64,000 nt of DNA from Acridotheres tristis (Eukaryota; Chordata; Aves; Passeriformes; Sturnidae), in the NCBI GenBank assembly GCA_037013685.1, contig CM072908.1, positions 2,431,001-2,495,000 on the forward strand, read 5' to 3'. Under the pieces are notes generated by a model. That model worked only from the letters and a program-made list of their open reading frames with translations, had not been told where the DNA came from and searched no databases. A program made the position numbers and the translations under genes. This document shows, one piece after another, positions 1 to 12,200 of the stretch; positions within the stretch are counted from its first letter, which is position 1, and the number at the start of each line of letters is the position of its first letter.

Positions 1-625
1 GATACACAACTCCTCAAAAATGCCTCCCCTGCTTCACAAGAAGCCTCAAGTGGTGCCAGAGCATTTGACCAGGGCTCAGTTGTTGTATTTTAAAGAATTT
101 CTGAGGCAGCACCCACAGCTGTCGATCCTGTTGTAGCCAAAACAAGGCAGTGCAAGCCCAGCAAACTCCAGTTTGGGGCAGATTTTTGGCTCTGTAACAC
201 TGATAAAACCTTTATCAGTGGGCACCTCCCACAAGAGATGTGTGAAAGAGGTGAGGAGAGAGGAGGGCAGAGGGAAGCCAGGCTGTTTGTCCTGGGCAGG
301 GCTGGAATGCTGAGAGTGGCCAGTGCTGCTCCTCCTTCACACCCACAGCCCCCACACAGCCACAGCCTCAGGGATCCCTTTATCAAATGGAGCTTCCCAT
401 TATTGCTGTTTGAGCTGGCAGAGCACAGCAGGCTCCACACTGTCTGTACATCATAAAATCAGAAAACTCTGATGGTTTCAAAGCGACCAGTTGGGTTTTT
501 CTTTTCTTTTCCCCCAATTACCACCTGGTGACTTCTCTCAGAAATTCAGTGCTTGGTTGCACGTTGTAGCTTTGAGGCTTTCTGGCAGCACGTGGTGATG
601 GTTTCGTGTCTCCCTTTTCCTGCAG

Positions 626-1163
626 GTGATAAGGGAGTGGGGCAAAGGCAATTCTTACACCCTGGAGGCTGCTTTCATCACTGGCTCCTGCATTTCTGTG
701 GCAATAAAATCTGTTCTGTTCTGGGCTCTGCTTCACGTCTACCGCAACTTCGGGCAGGGGCTGAGGGAGAGAAGTAAGTACCCAAAAATTCACTGGGAAG
801 GGTGGAGCCTCTTCTGTCACGGGGAAATAGCCAGGAAAATCCTTAGGGATAATCACAGGAAAAGGCAGAGCCCCAGTCGAGCAGTTCTGCAGCCTCAGAA
901 GTTGGGTGCAGCACATGTGTTTTTTCCCTGAAGAAAGCTGGCACCAACCTGAGCAAGAACTGCTGCTGTCCAAAAATCTGTGTCTGCTTGCAATATTTCT
1001 GTCACTGTTTCATACAGAGCCAATAAAGGGAGCTGGGAGCCACTGATGTGACACAAGCCAAAGCTGCTGTTCCTGAGGGTGGCTGAGGCCCTGCAGTGCT
1101 GCTGACTGAGCTCCTTCTTCTCTTCCCACAGTGTTTTCTTCCTATGGAAGGATCGACTCCTGA
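626..1163 (+). CDS. Last two coding exons of an unrecognised membrane protein (partial gene)
   Basis: A pyrimidine-rich acceptor ending in TGCAG opens an exon at 626. It closes at 773 before a GTAAGT donor. The terminal exon starts at 1132 after CCCACAG and reaches a TGA stop at 1161-1163. The junction splits a codon (A|TG) and keeps the frame, so the pair encodes a 59-residue C-terminus. Residues about 14-37 of this piece form one hydrophobic, membrane-spanning-like segment. After it come a basic, polar stretch (HVYRNFGQGLRER) and a short tail ending YGRIDS. I see a probable cytosolic tail after a last transmembrane helix, but I do not recognise the family. Earlier exons must lie left of the window or be too short to see. 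The gene is tail-to-tail with NADK. In human the gene on this side of NADK is a SLC35E2 copy on the same strand as NADK, and this sequence does not resemble the SLC35E C-terminus as I know it. The splice structure is the main evidence that the gene is real. Confidence 0.6.
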
Positions 1164-1850
1164 GCCCTCCCCGTGCAGCTCTCAGTGAGTGAAGCCACCC
1201 CAGCAACTCCTGAGCAAGGACCTGCAGCATTCAGGGTGGCAATAAAAAGTCACTTTGCCAGGATGGAGGAGGTTCAGGAAGGTGTCACATGGTTGTTGAA
1301 GCAGTGCAGGTGAGACAGAGCTTAAAAAGCAAAATGTGCTTGGGAAATTCCCAGCTGATCCTGCTGACAGGACCAAGCATCTTTCACTCCTTTTCCTGCT
1401 GCTTTGGAAGCACAGGGGGTTCACACCTGCATGGCAGTGGGGATTGTTGCTCCTTTCAATGCTTTTTTGCCTGGATAGACACAAACATCATGAAGGAAAT
1501 TTGCACACCCACGCTCTGTACCCGAGTCTAGAAGGGGATTGTGCTGCCATCATTTCCCAGCTTGGATCTACTGCTGAGCCCTGATGGTTTGGTGACAGCA
1601 GTGGCCCCTGTCTAGAGCTCCTTTTGCTCCTCTGGCTTCAGAATATTTCAATTTTTTTTTTTTTTAACCCCAGCTACACATGAAAACTATTCCTTGTAAC
1701 CTCACCTCCCCATCAGTGTAACCAAGGTGCCATTTCATACCAGGGGGACTGTTACAATTAAGCCTTTAATATTATAATTTAAAAGTTTGGTATTTTATTG
1801 ACTGGAACCTTTAACTACTGGCTATTTTTTAATAAAGTATAAGCACAGTT
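1164..1850 (+). other. 3' UTR of the left-edge + strand gene, with two poly(A) signals
   Basis: AATAAA occurs at 1241-1246, about 80 bases after the stop, and again at 1831-1836 in AT-rich sequence. Either could end the transcript. The stretch between them has no coding signal, and a poly-T run lies near 1652. Assignment to the upstream gene rests on strand and proximity only. Confidence 0.45.
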
Positions 1851-3112
1851 TGTGTGTGGATAATTATTGCACATGGAACAGCAGCACTTCAATGGGAAAT
1901 CACAAAACTGAATAGGGAAGAGGAATTAATGGATGCTGTGGACATTGCCATTGCACTTCTCTTCAGACACAGATTTATTTGCAGGCAGCTGGACACTGCA
2001 CAAAGCAATTAAAATTAAAAATGTATTACAGCTTATTAGGGAGATTTACAAGGATTCTATCAAAACTGCTGTAATTTTTTTTCTCATCCTAGCCCTCTAA
2101 ATCAGAACTTCTATTACAAATATCTTTTTCTCATCTTCATCTCCTAAACCTGAATCAAATCCACTTTTCCTGCAGCCCAAGGGAGGCATGAAGAGTTAAT
2201 GGTGTGTGGTCAGACTGCAGGGGCTGACAGAGCAGCAGCTGCCTCTGACTTCATCCCACAAGCCCCAGTGGCACCAGGGATTGCTGCTGGAAGAATTAAA
2301 CATTGAAATGTCACAATGAAACGTTTTCAGTGCTTCCCTCAGCCAAGCCCCGAGCAGGAGGGGAAGTTCTGCTCTTGCACCAGGCCTGTGCTGGGCAGAG
2401 TGAGCTGCAGGAAATGTTTGATGTCTGTCACTGTCACTGTCACAGAAAGTGCTCTGGCCACGGACAGCAAAGAGTTTGTGTCACCAGCCAAGCGTGGAAA
2501 GATGGAAAAGCCTTTCCAAACACAAACTCCACTTAAATCCAGCTCCTTCACCTGCAAAAGGCAGCTCCTTGTCAAACAAAAACTCCATTTAAAGGCAGCT
2601 CCTTTACTGCAAATGGCATCTCAACTGTTGGCATGAATTACAGATTAATTCTGAAATCAAAATACTTCAACATCATCATTCATCAAGTTCCATAGAGAAG
2701 TGTCTGGAACTTCATTCTCTTTCTACCACAGGCATTTAAACCTCACTTTTAATCCTAAACTTCCTGGATATCAAATTATCAGATCATTTAACCAGCATTG
2801 CCCTTATCCATTTCTTTCTTTATATTTCTATCATTGGGCCTTTAAAAACAGTATTTAATGCAACCCAGCTGGTTGTAACTAGATTTGTTTCAACTTGGCA
2901 TAGCAAATCCAGCAATTCTTCTGAGGCTTTTGGGGAAAGTCTGCTACCAGACATTCAAAAAAGCCTTGGGTGTATTCCCAGAAAAAAGATGCCACTGTCC
3001 CATTGGATGTGTGTCAAACCCCACACAATTCCAAGCAACTGATTGGGAATTCCCAATTTTATATTCTCCCCAGTCAAAAGGCAAATTGACCAATCCAACT
3101 TTACAAAAAGAT
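1851..3112. other. Intergenic stretch between convergent genes
   Basis: Non-coding, AT-rich sequence with scattered short open frames and no splice-consistent exon. I see no RNA gene or recognisable element. The 3' ends of the left-edge gene and of NADK face each other here. Confidence 0.4.
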
Positions 3113-6100
3113 TTTATTGAAAGGATTGAAAAATATTTTGTTTCTCAACAATATTTAAAACCAAGTTTTTAATGCGTTTTAACAATATGTCACAGGATTT
3201 TTCATCTTTTAAAAATTCAGTACACTGCTTTATTCCCTACTACAGTTGGTAACAACTTCTTCAATTTCTACCAGAGGATAACTTTAAAAAAAAAAACCAA
3301 AAAAAAACCCCAAATTAAATTTCCCAGCTTCCATTTTGGCCCTTTGTAGATGAAAGGATCTGTAGGTGCCAGTGACTTACAAACCCTTTTATTAAAAACT
3401 CTTAATCAGCAAACCCACATTTTTAGCACAGTTTAACCAAGTTATTCTGAATAAGCTACATCAGCAAAATGAGGTTTTATTGCCAATAAAGTGAGGTGCA
3501 TTTCAGCTTTTTTCTGGTTCAGAAAAAAACCACTCCTGGAGCAGTTCAAATGCAGAACTCCAGGGCTGCTCCAGCCTCACTCTCCTGCAGTTTGCAGATT
3601 AAAAGCCTTGCAAAGGGACTTTGTGATGAATTAACACAGCCCAGGCTGTGAAAGGAGCTGGGCCAGGGAGAATCAAGGCAGCTTTTGGAGGAAAAGCCAG
3701 GACTGAAAGTCACTGAGTGCCTGCCCTGCCTGAGCTGGGGCTGCAGCTCTGCCTGGGCTCAGCAGCCACCCAGAAAATGCCTTTTCCCAGCAGCAATTCT
3801 GTACAAGCAAAGCTGCAGCAGCCTCAGAGCCAGCAATGCAATTGCAGCAGGTGATAAATGGAAAGGAGAAATTTCAAGCCAACCCCTAATGTAGATCTAA
3901 AGTAGTTCAGTACACTTTGATTACAGATTTCATTACCTGTGCACTCTGAAAATTAAAAGTTCGGCAATTTAGTCAAGAATAGCTTCACTATTATAAAAAG
4001 CATAAATAAAAAGTGCTGAATATAGTTTTATCTTTAAAAAAATACTAGATAAGGCTCATAAATCATTTCACCTCTGCAAAATGATTTTCCACTTCCCCAG
4101 TGTGCCTAGAACTGCTCATTCTCCACTCATCCACACGTTTCTCTAGACACCATACCCTGTTCCTTCTCTCAATTATTGCATGTTTAAATAAAATAGTTTC
4201 AAAGCAAAAAGCCTGACACTTCTCTAGTTCAAAAAGTAACCAGTTATCAAATAACTGAATACTCCACTTAGGAAACCCGTAAGCAGCTTCAAAACAGTGA
4301 TAAAACAATTACTGCAGATTCAAGTGAAATTCCAAAAGCTCTCTGGATATTCTCCAAGATATCCCAAAATCCATCTGGTTTTGACCAAATCAAACCAATA
4401 TTCTATTTTACAAAATGTACAAACCAAGTGTTAATTTATATGAACACGCTTTCGTTGTGATTTGAATCGTTACCCAAGAGTTTGCTTCTCTTTTCTGGAA
4501 AAGTGCTCTCACCTGCATGTCCTGAACTCAGCCCAGGGCAGCATCCAAAAGGGATGAGACATCATTGAAACCACCAGAGGACAACAGGTCAGGCAGAGCC
4601 TGGAAATGAATCCATTTCCCACTTCCACTTTGGACCACAGAAACAACGTAAGACAATCATGAAAAAAGTTCAGAGAATTCTCAGCCCGTTCCCAAGGAAA
4701 TCCCAGCTCAGTCAGGAAACTCCTTCCTTGGCAAGATTCTGCCACAGGCTGGCACTGAACAGCTCCTGTCCCTTCCTTTAGTGAGCAATGCAGCAAGACT
4801 TGAAAATGCTGAAGTTTGGATAAGATGATCAAGACACTGCACCACAGAGAACATAAATGTAAACATTATCCTTGGGTTTGCTATTTTGCAGTTAAAGTAC
4901 AGTACAAACCCTTTTATTCCCCCCAACCATTCTTTTGTTGGGAGTTTGTTTTTTTTTTTTTTTGTTCTTTCATAAAAGCACATACAATAAAATATGTACA
5001 GAAAGAAGTTAGAAACATTTGAAAGCATCTTAAAAAAAGTAAATGTGAGACTTAGAATATCTTGAGTGTGCTGAAGGCACCGTTGCTACTCCACTGGGAA
5101 TGTGTCCTCTCCTTTCTCCAGCCCACCAAAGCAGAATCCCATCCTGGATTACTCAGCACCAAGAGATGGAAGGTATCCATGGAAGTTGAGGGCATTCAGG
5201 ATCTAGAATAGGGCATTTTCTTCAGGACAACAGTGGAACTAGAATTCAGTAGCAATTGAAGTCCAGATTCTTCTTCAACACTTGAGAATTATTTTTTTTT
5301 TAACATGATAGTCTCTAATGCTACCATTTATCACAGGGAATCAAACAAAAATAATAAGAAAAAACCAACACATGGATGATTCCCACCAAGAGGAAGTGCA
5401 GAGCTGTGAATTAGCTCAGCTACAAACCCAGAGAAACCTGTAATAATTAATGCTCATCCCTGCTGTTTGTGGGTATTTCCACAGTGCTGACAGCCAAGGG
5501 TCAGCCACTGTTCAAATGGGCACAAGAGAGAAAATTGTATATATAAAAAATATATACTTTTTATTACTAATTCCATCTATTAATAAAAAACACCCTTTGT
5601 GGGTGTTTCTTCAGTGTGTCACACTTGCAAGTAAGAAAGTATTTTCTGGGCAAGGGGTATTTAAGATAACAAAGAGGAGCCTGTTGGTTTTTTTTTTTTT
5701 GAAGAAAACTTCTCAGAGCCTTTCTGCTGCTAGCAGTGTTAAATGGAGTTACAAACCTATCAAATTAAAGATATTAATGCCACTTTTCTGCTGCCACTTT
5801 CCCCTGGTGTAGCTACATTCACCCTACCATGGAACTGGTAAGTCAGAGGTTACAATCAAATCTGCAGATGTGATTTTTTGATAGCAATCAGGAACCATCC
5901 ACTCTCCAGACCGCTCATTTGGAAGGAAATTCACGCTGGATTAGAACCATCAGAGCCTTCCAGCCCCACTCCTGGTGGAGAGGAAGGAGCACAACCCTTC
6001 CCAGCCACGGCGTGCGAGGGGTGGAAAGCAGAGGCACAAGGCAGCGCTGGGGCAGCGCCGCTCCCGGAGCTGCCCAAGGGGAGGGAGGGAGGGACCGTGC

Positions 6101-6126
6101 GGGGCTGCCCTGCCGGGCGGGGACTC
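3113..6126 (-). other. NADK: Probable NADK 3' UTR and 3' flank
   Basis: This lies directly downstream of the NADK stop on the - strand. Reverse-complement AATAAA signals are seen as TTTATT at 4913-4918 and at 3113-3118. They would give 3' UTRs of about 1.2 or 3.0 kb. I cannot tell which is used, and other TTTATT copies occur between them. No coding signal is present. Confidence 0.4.
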
Positions 6127-6274
6127 TCAGAACTCCTCCTCCTCCACCGTGAAGTTGTTCTGCTTCTTGCGGACGTTCCAGTGCAGGCACTCGGCCAGGC
6201 TCTCGAACCAGTCGCTCACGGGGTCCCGGAAGCAGATGGAGGGCAGGGGGTAGCAAGAGGTAGTGATGCTGATA
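6127..6274 (-). CDS. NADK: NADK last coding exon (residues 393-441 and stop)
   Basis: Acceptor GCTGTTGCAG. It encodes [39 protein letters not shown] and an acidic tail ending EEEEF, then TGA (complement of 6127-6129). Confidence 0.96.
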
Positions 6275-9200
6275 CTGCAACAGCACAGGGCAGTCAGGCA
6301 GGGACGGCAGCGACGTGGACACCCCCAGCCCGCCCCAGCACCAAAAAAAAACCTTCCCATGATCAGAACTAAAGCTGGGCTCAGCTGGGCTTTAGAGAAG
6401 CAGCTCTGGGGACACTTCCTGTGAACCCCTCCATGGCATCACCCACACGGGGACAAAGGAAAGCCAAGGCACCACCTTGGCCCTTCAGGTTCCAGTTTTA
6501 AGCAACAAGCCCAAGGATTCCAGAGTGCAACAAGGGCCAAACCTCGTGCTTGAATCTTTACTGGGCTCCTGAACTCCTTTATAGATGATCCAAGCTCAGA
6601 GGAAATCAAACCTGTTCAGGATGGAGCCTTACACCAGCTCTACATTCTCCTTTATGGCAACTTGGGTGGGCCAAGAGGAAAAAGAGCATCCTGAATAACA
6701 AATCTGCCCATCTCCATCCCAGAGCTGCCTTTAATCACCTCCACACCATGTGCTAAACACAAAACTGAGGGACTTCACTCCCTTCTGCTCTCTCATGGCC
6801 AGAGCAAGTGACCACAACCACTCCCAGTTAACCCAGTTTAATCCACATGGAGTTTTCCAGCACCCACGCTCACAGGCAGCTCCTGTTGGTTTGTGTCTTT
6901 TCCCTAAGATTTCATTTTAATTAAGAATTCCTAAGATTTATCTTGAAGTTAAAATTCACAGAGTTTTCTAAAGATATGCCCACCTTCCTTGCCAAGCATG
7001 CAATGTTTACAGAGTCTGAACATTTCACTTGCTTTTAAGGGAAGATCTGAAGAACTCAAGTTAGAAATTAAATCCTTTTAGTGCAGTTTGTGCTCTAGGA
7101 GGTGTTAGGGTTTATAAAAGCTTCTTTCTTCATTGCCAAAAACCTTTTTGGCAGATGTTAGAGAATGAGGGAGCTGCATGAATCAGGATTTTCTATACTT
7201 AGAGATAATACAATCAGAAAGAAGGTCTGACCTGTCTCCATGGCATATTTCCTGCCTCTTCCTTCCATCAAATGAAACCCACGCTGTGTTCCTGGCATCT
7301 GGGGAGAGCATAATCTGAAAAACAGCAATCAGCTGAACTTCAGGTCCAAAACTCAAGAGCAAGGAACAAACACCTCCTCCATCCTCCCTCTGAGTGCAGA
7401 AATGAGTCTCTGGAACTCCACAGTTGCACTGGAATTCCTCAGCTGTCCATGGCAGCAGTGCAGTAACACCACTTTATTTTTTGTTTATAAACATATATTT
7501 TTCCATATGCAGTAAATCTCCTTTTTATAAGTACAAGGTCACAACCCACACAAACCCTCCAGTTCCAGTCAGTTCATGTTTTAATTCAGTTACAGGAGCT
7601 AACTTAGCTTCTCTTTCAAGAAAAATAATGAGGTTAATACAGAAAAATAGATTTTAATGAATCAAAAGCAATATAATATAATGAATATAAAATATTCATT
7701 ATATAATATATATTGAATGAATTAATATATAATTAATTAAAAGCTATCAAATTTAGGAAGTTTGGCTCCTATTTATATTCCTATTAGAAGAATTAACCAC
7801 TGGCCAGTAACACCCACTGACATGAAAGCGTGGGCTGAGAGCAGTGCCATGCATAAACATTGAATTTATGTTGTAAAACAGGAAAAAAAGTCCAGACTCA
7901 TTTCTCATTGCTCATCCTCTCCCATCCCTAGGAGCCCTGACAAATCAGCTCCCTTCCCACTTAAGCAGGCTGGTAACAGAGACAAAAGGAGAAAGGGGCT
8001 CTTCCTTGCACAAGAGCATTTGTCCAAAATACCCATTAACCAACTCTATTTGATATTCACCTATTAAATGTCTTTTCTCTGTAAAACAACATTAACAACA
8101 GCTAAATACTGAATTGCAGATAATACTGCCAGTACATACTTAAGATCTGCAGTATTTCTGCATGAAAGGAGAATTTTTGATTCCCTTCACTGATCGTTTA
8201 CAGGCACTTTAACCAAGATTATGGAACATTTTTTAGAATGCAAATGTAGGAATTCCCATTTTGTAGAATGTTACAGAGCTACAGTCCAGTAGGAAAAGTG
8301 TAAAGAATTCCAGTGGTGGGTAAATTCTTCTAAAGAAAGGCACATTCTTGTTCCAGCCTTGGCCTGATCCTGCTCCAAGTGAGAGGAAGCAGGAGCCACG
8401 CAGCACTTCCCACCCTCCTCACATTCCTGAGGCCACTGCAGAACTTTTTAATCCACAAGGAGAAATAAAATGACAGAAGCCAACCTTGAGTTCCACTCCA
8501 GCAGGAACCACGATGGGTCTGAAGGACAGGGAGTGGGGGCAGATGGGGGTGATCATGATGGCAGGAACGTTGGGGTGGATCATGGAGGCTCCGGCCGCGG
8601 CCGCGTACGCGGTGCTGCCGGTGGGCGTGGACACGATCACCCCTGGGGACAGCAAACAGGACACGAATCAGCTCTGAAACCACCAGGGACACCAACACAC
8701 CCCACTGCCACCCCTGGGGACAGCAAACAGGACACGGCATCAGCTCTGAAACCACCAGGGACACCAACACACCCCACTGCCACCCCTGGGGACAGCAAAC
8801 AGGACACGGCATCAGCTCTGAAACCACCAGAGACTGCCCTGGGGGACACCAACACACCCCATCCACCCCTGGGGACAGCAAACAGGATCAGCTCTGAAAA
8901 TCACCAGGGACTGCTCTGGGGGACACCAACACATCCCATGTCAGCAAAGTGAATCTCTCTCCTTGGATTTCACAGCTCAGCTGCAACCCAACACACACAA
9001 AAATTCCCCCTGACCCTGCCACGTGGTTTAAGAAGTTGCACAAACTCAGGTTACACAATTTTGTAATAGTGACTTTCATTTTTTTTTTTCTTTGAGGATA
9101 AGAGCTTTAAAGATTAACTCCTGTCATTCATGAGTTGAGATTGTTTGCCTTCAGCAAATCCCAGATATCCAGGCCAATCTTTTCTGAGTTGTTTCTTACC

Positions 9201-12200
9201 CTTAGCCTGAAATACAATATCCCAAAAAAGAGCTACTTGCCCTCACTTGCCCACAAACAAAATCTTTCAGCACCTAAAGCTGCACTGTGGGAATGAACAC
9301 GCCCATTCTTTGCACACATGTGTTTGCTGTCAGACTCGAGCTCCGTTTCCAGGAGAGCAAATCCTCAGGAGAAGCCAGCAGCACTCACCATCTCCCTGCA
9401 CTGTGGTGATCAGGTGCCCATCCAGAAACACATCCACGTTGGACAGGTAGGAGGAAGGGCCACGATCCACCACGACTTCATTGAGGACCTGCCACGACAC
9501 CAAACGTTACTCCAGCCTTGGTAATTAAATAAATGTCACAAACAGAACATGTTGTCCACATCTCCTAAAAATTCGTGCTGGCTTAGTTCCTGCAAATTAA
9601 AGTCTCTTGACACTTCTGTCCTATGAAGTGTCACCTGAAGTTCTGAGATGTTAAGAATTAATCCCAAGAGCTGGTCACTAACAAAGTACAGGATTTTTCT
9701 TCTCATTTATCAAAATGTCTGGTGTGTTGACTTTAGAACTACTACTTTGTTTTCAAAAGAGAAGGAAGGTTGGACTCAAGCTTGGAGATATTTTCCAGCC
9801 TAAGCAATTCTGTGAAATCATTTCTACAGTGAAATAAGGGGTGAGCACTTCTGACTGCACAAAGGAAATGTGTGCAGCAGCCCCTCAGCATTTAGAGCAC
9901 TCTGTGAGCAGCAAGGACCAGCCCCACAGTGCTGGGGCAGAGTTTCAATGAAACAGGCACAAATTACCAACAAAATATTGGTTTTTTCTGGCTTGTTTTG
10001 CCCTCTGACCTGATATTGCATAATTTGTTTGCCCACTTCTTTCTCCAGGTTTGCAGACACGACTCCATTCTCCTCTATGCCATTGTGCACTGGGCTTTTG
10101 TCCCTGTGCTCCTTCACCACCTTCACCTTGAGCCTGCTCCTGAGCACGAGAGCTGCATTGCCTGCAGGGCACACACAGGGAGAACACACACAAAAATGAG
10201 GAGCTGGCACAGAAAATAACCCCAGACTGACTAAAACACTCTAGGAAATGCCATCCATCTATTCCTGAGCTTTCAACATTCCCAGTTTCATTCACAACAT
10301 AATTGCCTACATTTGGCTGAAGCTCAAAACTGGTTTTTAGTAGCAATGAGCAAAAAATCAAAGACAAATTTCAAGCCAGTCCCTTCCCACTTTTCTCATT
10401 ATATAAAAAGAAAATTTTACATATAGACATGATTAAAATGGGAAAACACTCTTGGGCTCATGTGATCTTCAGTAAAACAAAAGATAAGCTTAAAGAAAAT
10501 TAAAGCATTAGAAACATGTATTAAAAAATAACATTCTAGTGAGAGTTTTATACATCTTTTCAGGAATCTACTTTGGATGCAACTCAACCTCATATTGAAG
10601 AAACAAAGAATTTATTTCCTCAAATATTTTATTTGCCTGACTTCTCAGTATTTAAACACTGCACTTTATTTCTATGTTTAGTTGCCATTTAACATAAATT
10701 CTACATTATCTTACACTTATTTACTCCATAAAGTTATTTCTTAGCCTCTTTCATTTCCAGACCACTGGATAGGTCAATACAATGTAAAACTTCTGGTAAT
10801 TTAAGGTTTCTCTTAATTTCAGATACATTTCTCAAGTTTCAAATCTTAAGGGCCAACCTAGAAGAGTTGATTAAGAAAAAGTAACAAACAAACACCACAC
10901 CTTGTCCCCTCAAATTTACCTTCTATAACCTGAGTGACTTGGGACTGAAAATTCTCAAAATTAAATGGAGTAAGAAATCCAAGGGATCCCAGATGAAAAG
11001 CCATAACTGGAGGTACACTACCCTATCAATAAAGAAAAGAGTTTTAAAGCTACTCAGTCAAAGCAATCCATACTTCAACTATTTGCCTGTAAATATTGTG
11101 ACTATTGATGAAACTTCAACTGTGCTTAATAAAAAACAACACATTTGACATTCTTTTCACACAAAAAAAGAGGAAATTAAGAATAAAAGATAACTGTTGA
11201 ACTCAGCAACAAAAGGGGAGGAAAAAAAAAAACTTTTAATACTTCCAAAATAAAATGTTGATGGGGCTATTTCCCATCAGAACCAACCTGGAAAAGTGAG
11301 GAAGCATAAAGTAAGGTCCCATCTCCTCCCAGGCAAATGATAAAGTCTATCTGATTGGAGATATCATCATAGTCTAGGAGCAACATTGAAAGGAAAAGTT
11401 TTGAATTAAATTGTATCCACAATCTTAATTTCCTAACAAAAAAACCCCAAACAAACAAACAAACAAAAAAAAACCAAGAAGAAAAATTACAATTTGCAGC
11501 ACACAAACATTCCCTCACAAATATAGAAAAAAGCACAACTAAGATGTAACAACTGTCAGCAAAAGACACAAAAGTTTTACAAATCTGACCCAATAACTAA
11601 GAAATCACCAAGACAAAAAAAAAAAAAAATACACTCCAACTGTCCTTTCAATAAATCATTTCCATACCTTCTCTGAAGGTGCAAAATTTCTTCTTCACTG
11701 GTCCAAAATTCTCATCATTAGCTATAGCAGGGTCTTCCAAGACTTTTTTTTCTACATACACTATCATATTGTTCTCCTGAAGAGAGAGAAAAGGAGCTTG
11801 TGAGGGACCTCCTACCAACACACTTGACTCTCTCCATAATTTCCATTAATTTCAGACACATAAATCACATTTACAGTAGTGTTCTGCACCTGCTGGGTGT
11901 TCCTGATGTGTGGTCTGATCCCAAGGAGAATTTTGCAGTGTGTATAATAAATTAAAGCTTGGCACATAGATTACATGATACAGCAACATTGCTGTGTTTG
12001 CTCAAGGCTTAAAGGTTTAAGCTTTTTATATCCCATGCCTTTAATTTAGAGCTGCAAACAGAAGGGATGGTTTTATTTTAATAGTTTTTGTTTTAAGCTT
12101 CACACTGATCTTAACTTCTGCAACAACTTTTAATGCACCCAGTGGCAGTGGGTATAAAGATTTGTTTGCACAAATTCTGCCCAGAATCAGGTGAGGTGTA

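Noticed and set aside
4570..4590. CTCF-like CCACCAGAGG
   Set aside because: Only part of the CTCF core matches; too weak to call without a weight-matrix score.
8330..8881. Long - strand open frame through the exon 9 acceptor array
   Set aside because: It reads exon 9 in the wrong frame and the repeat as coding. The true frame is set by the GSTAY exon.
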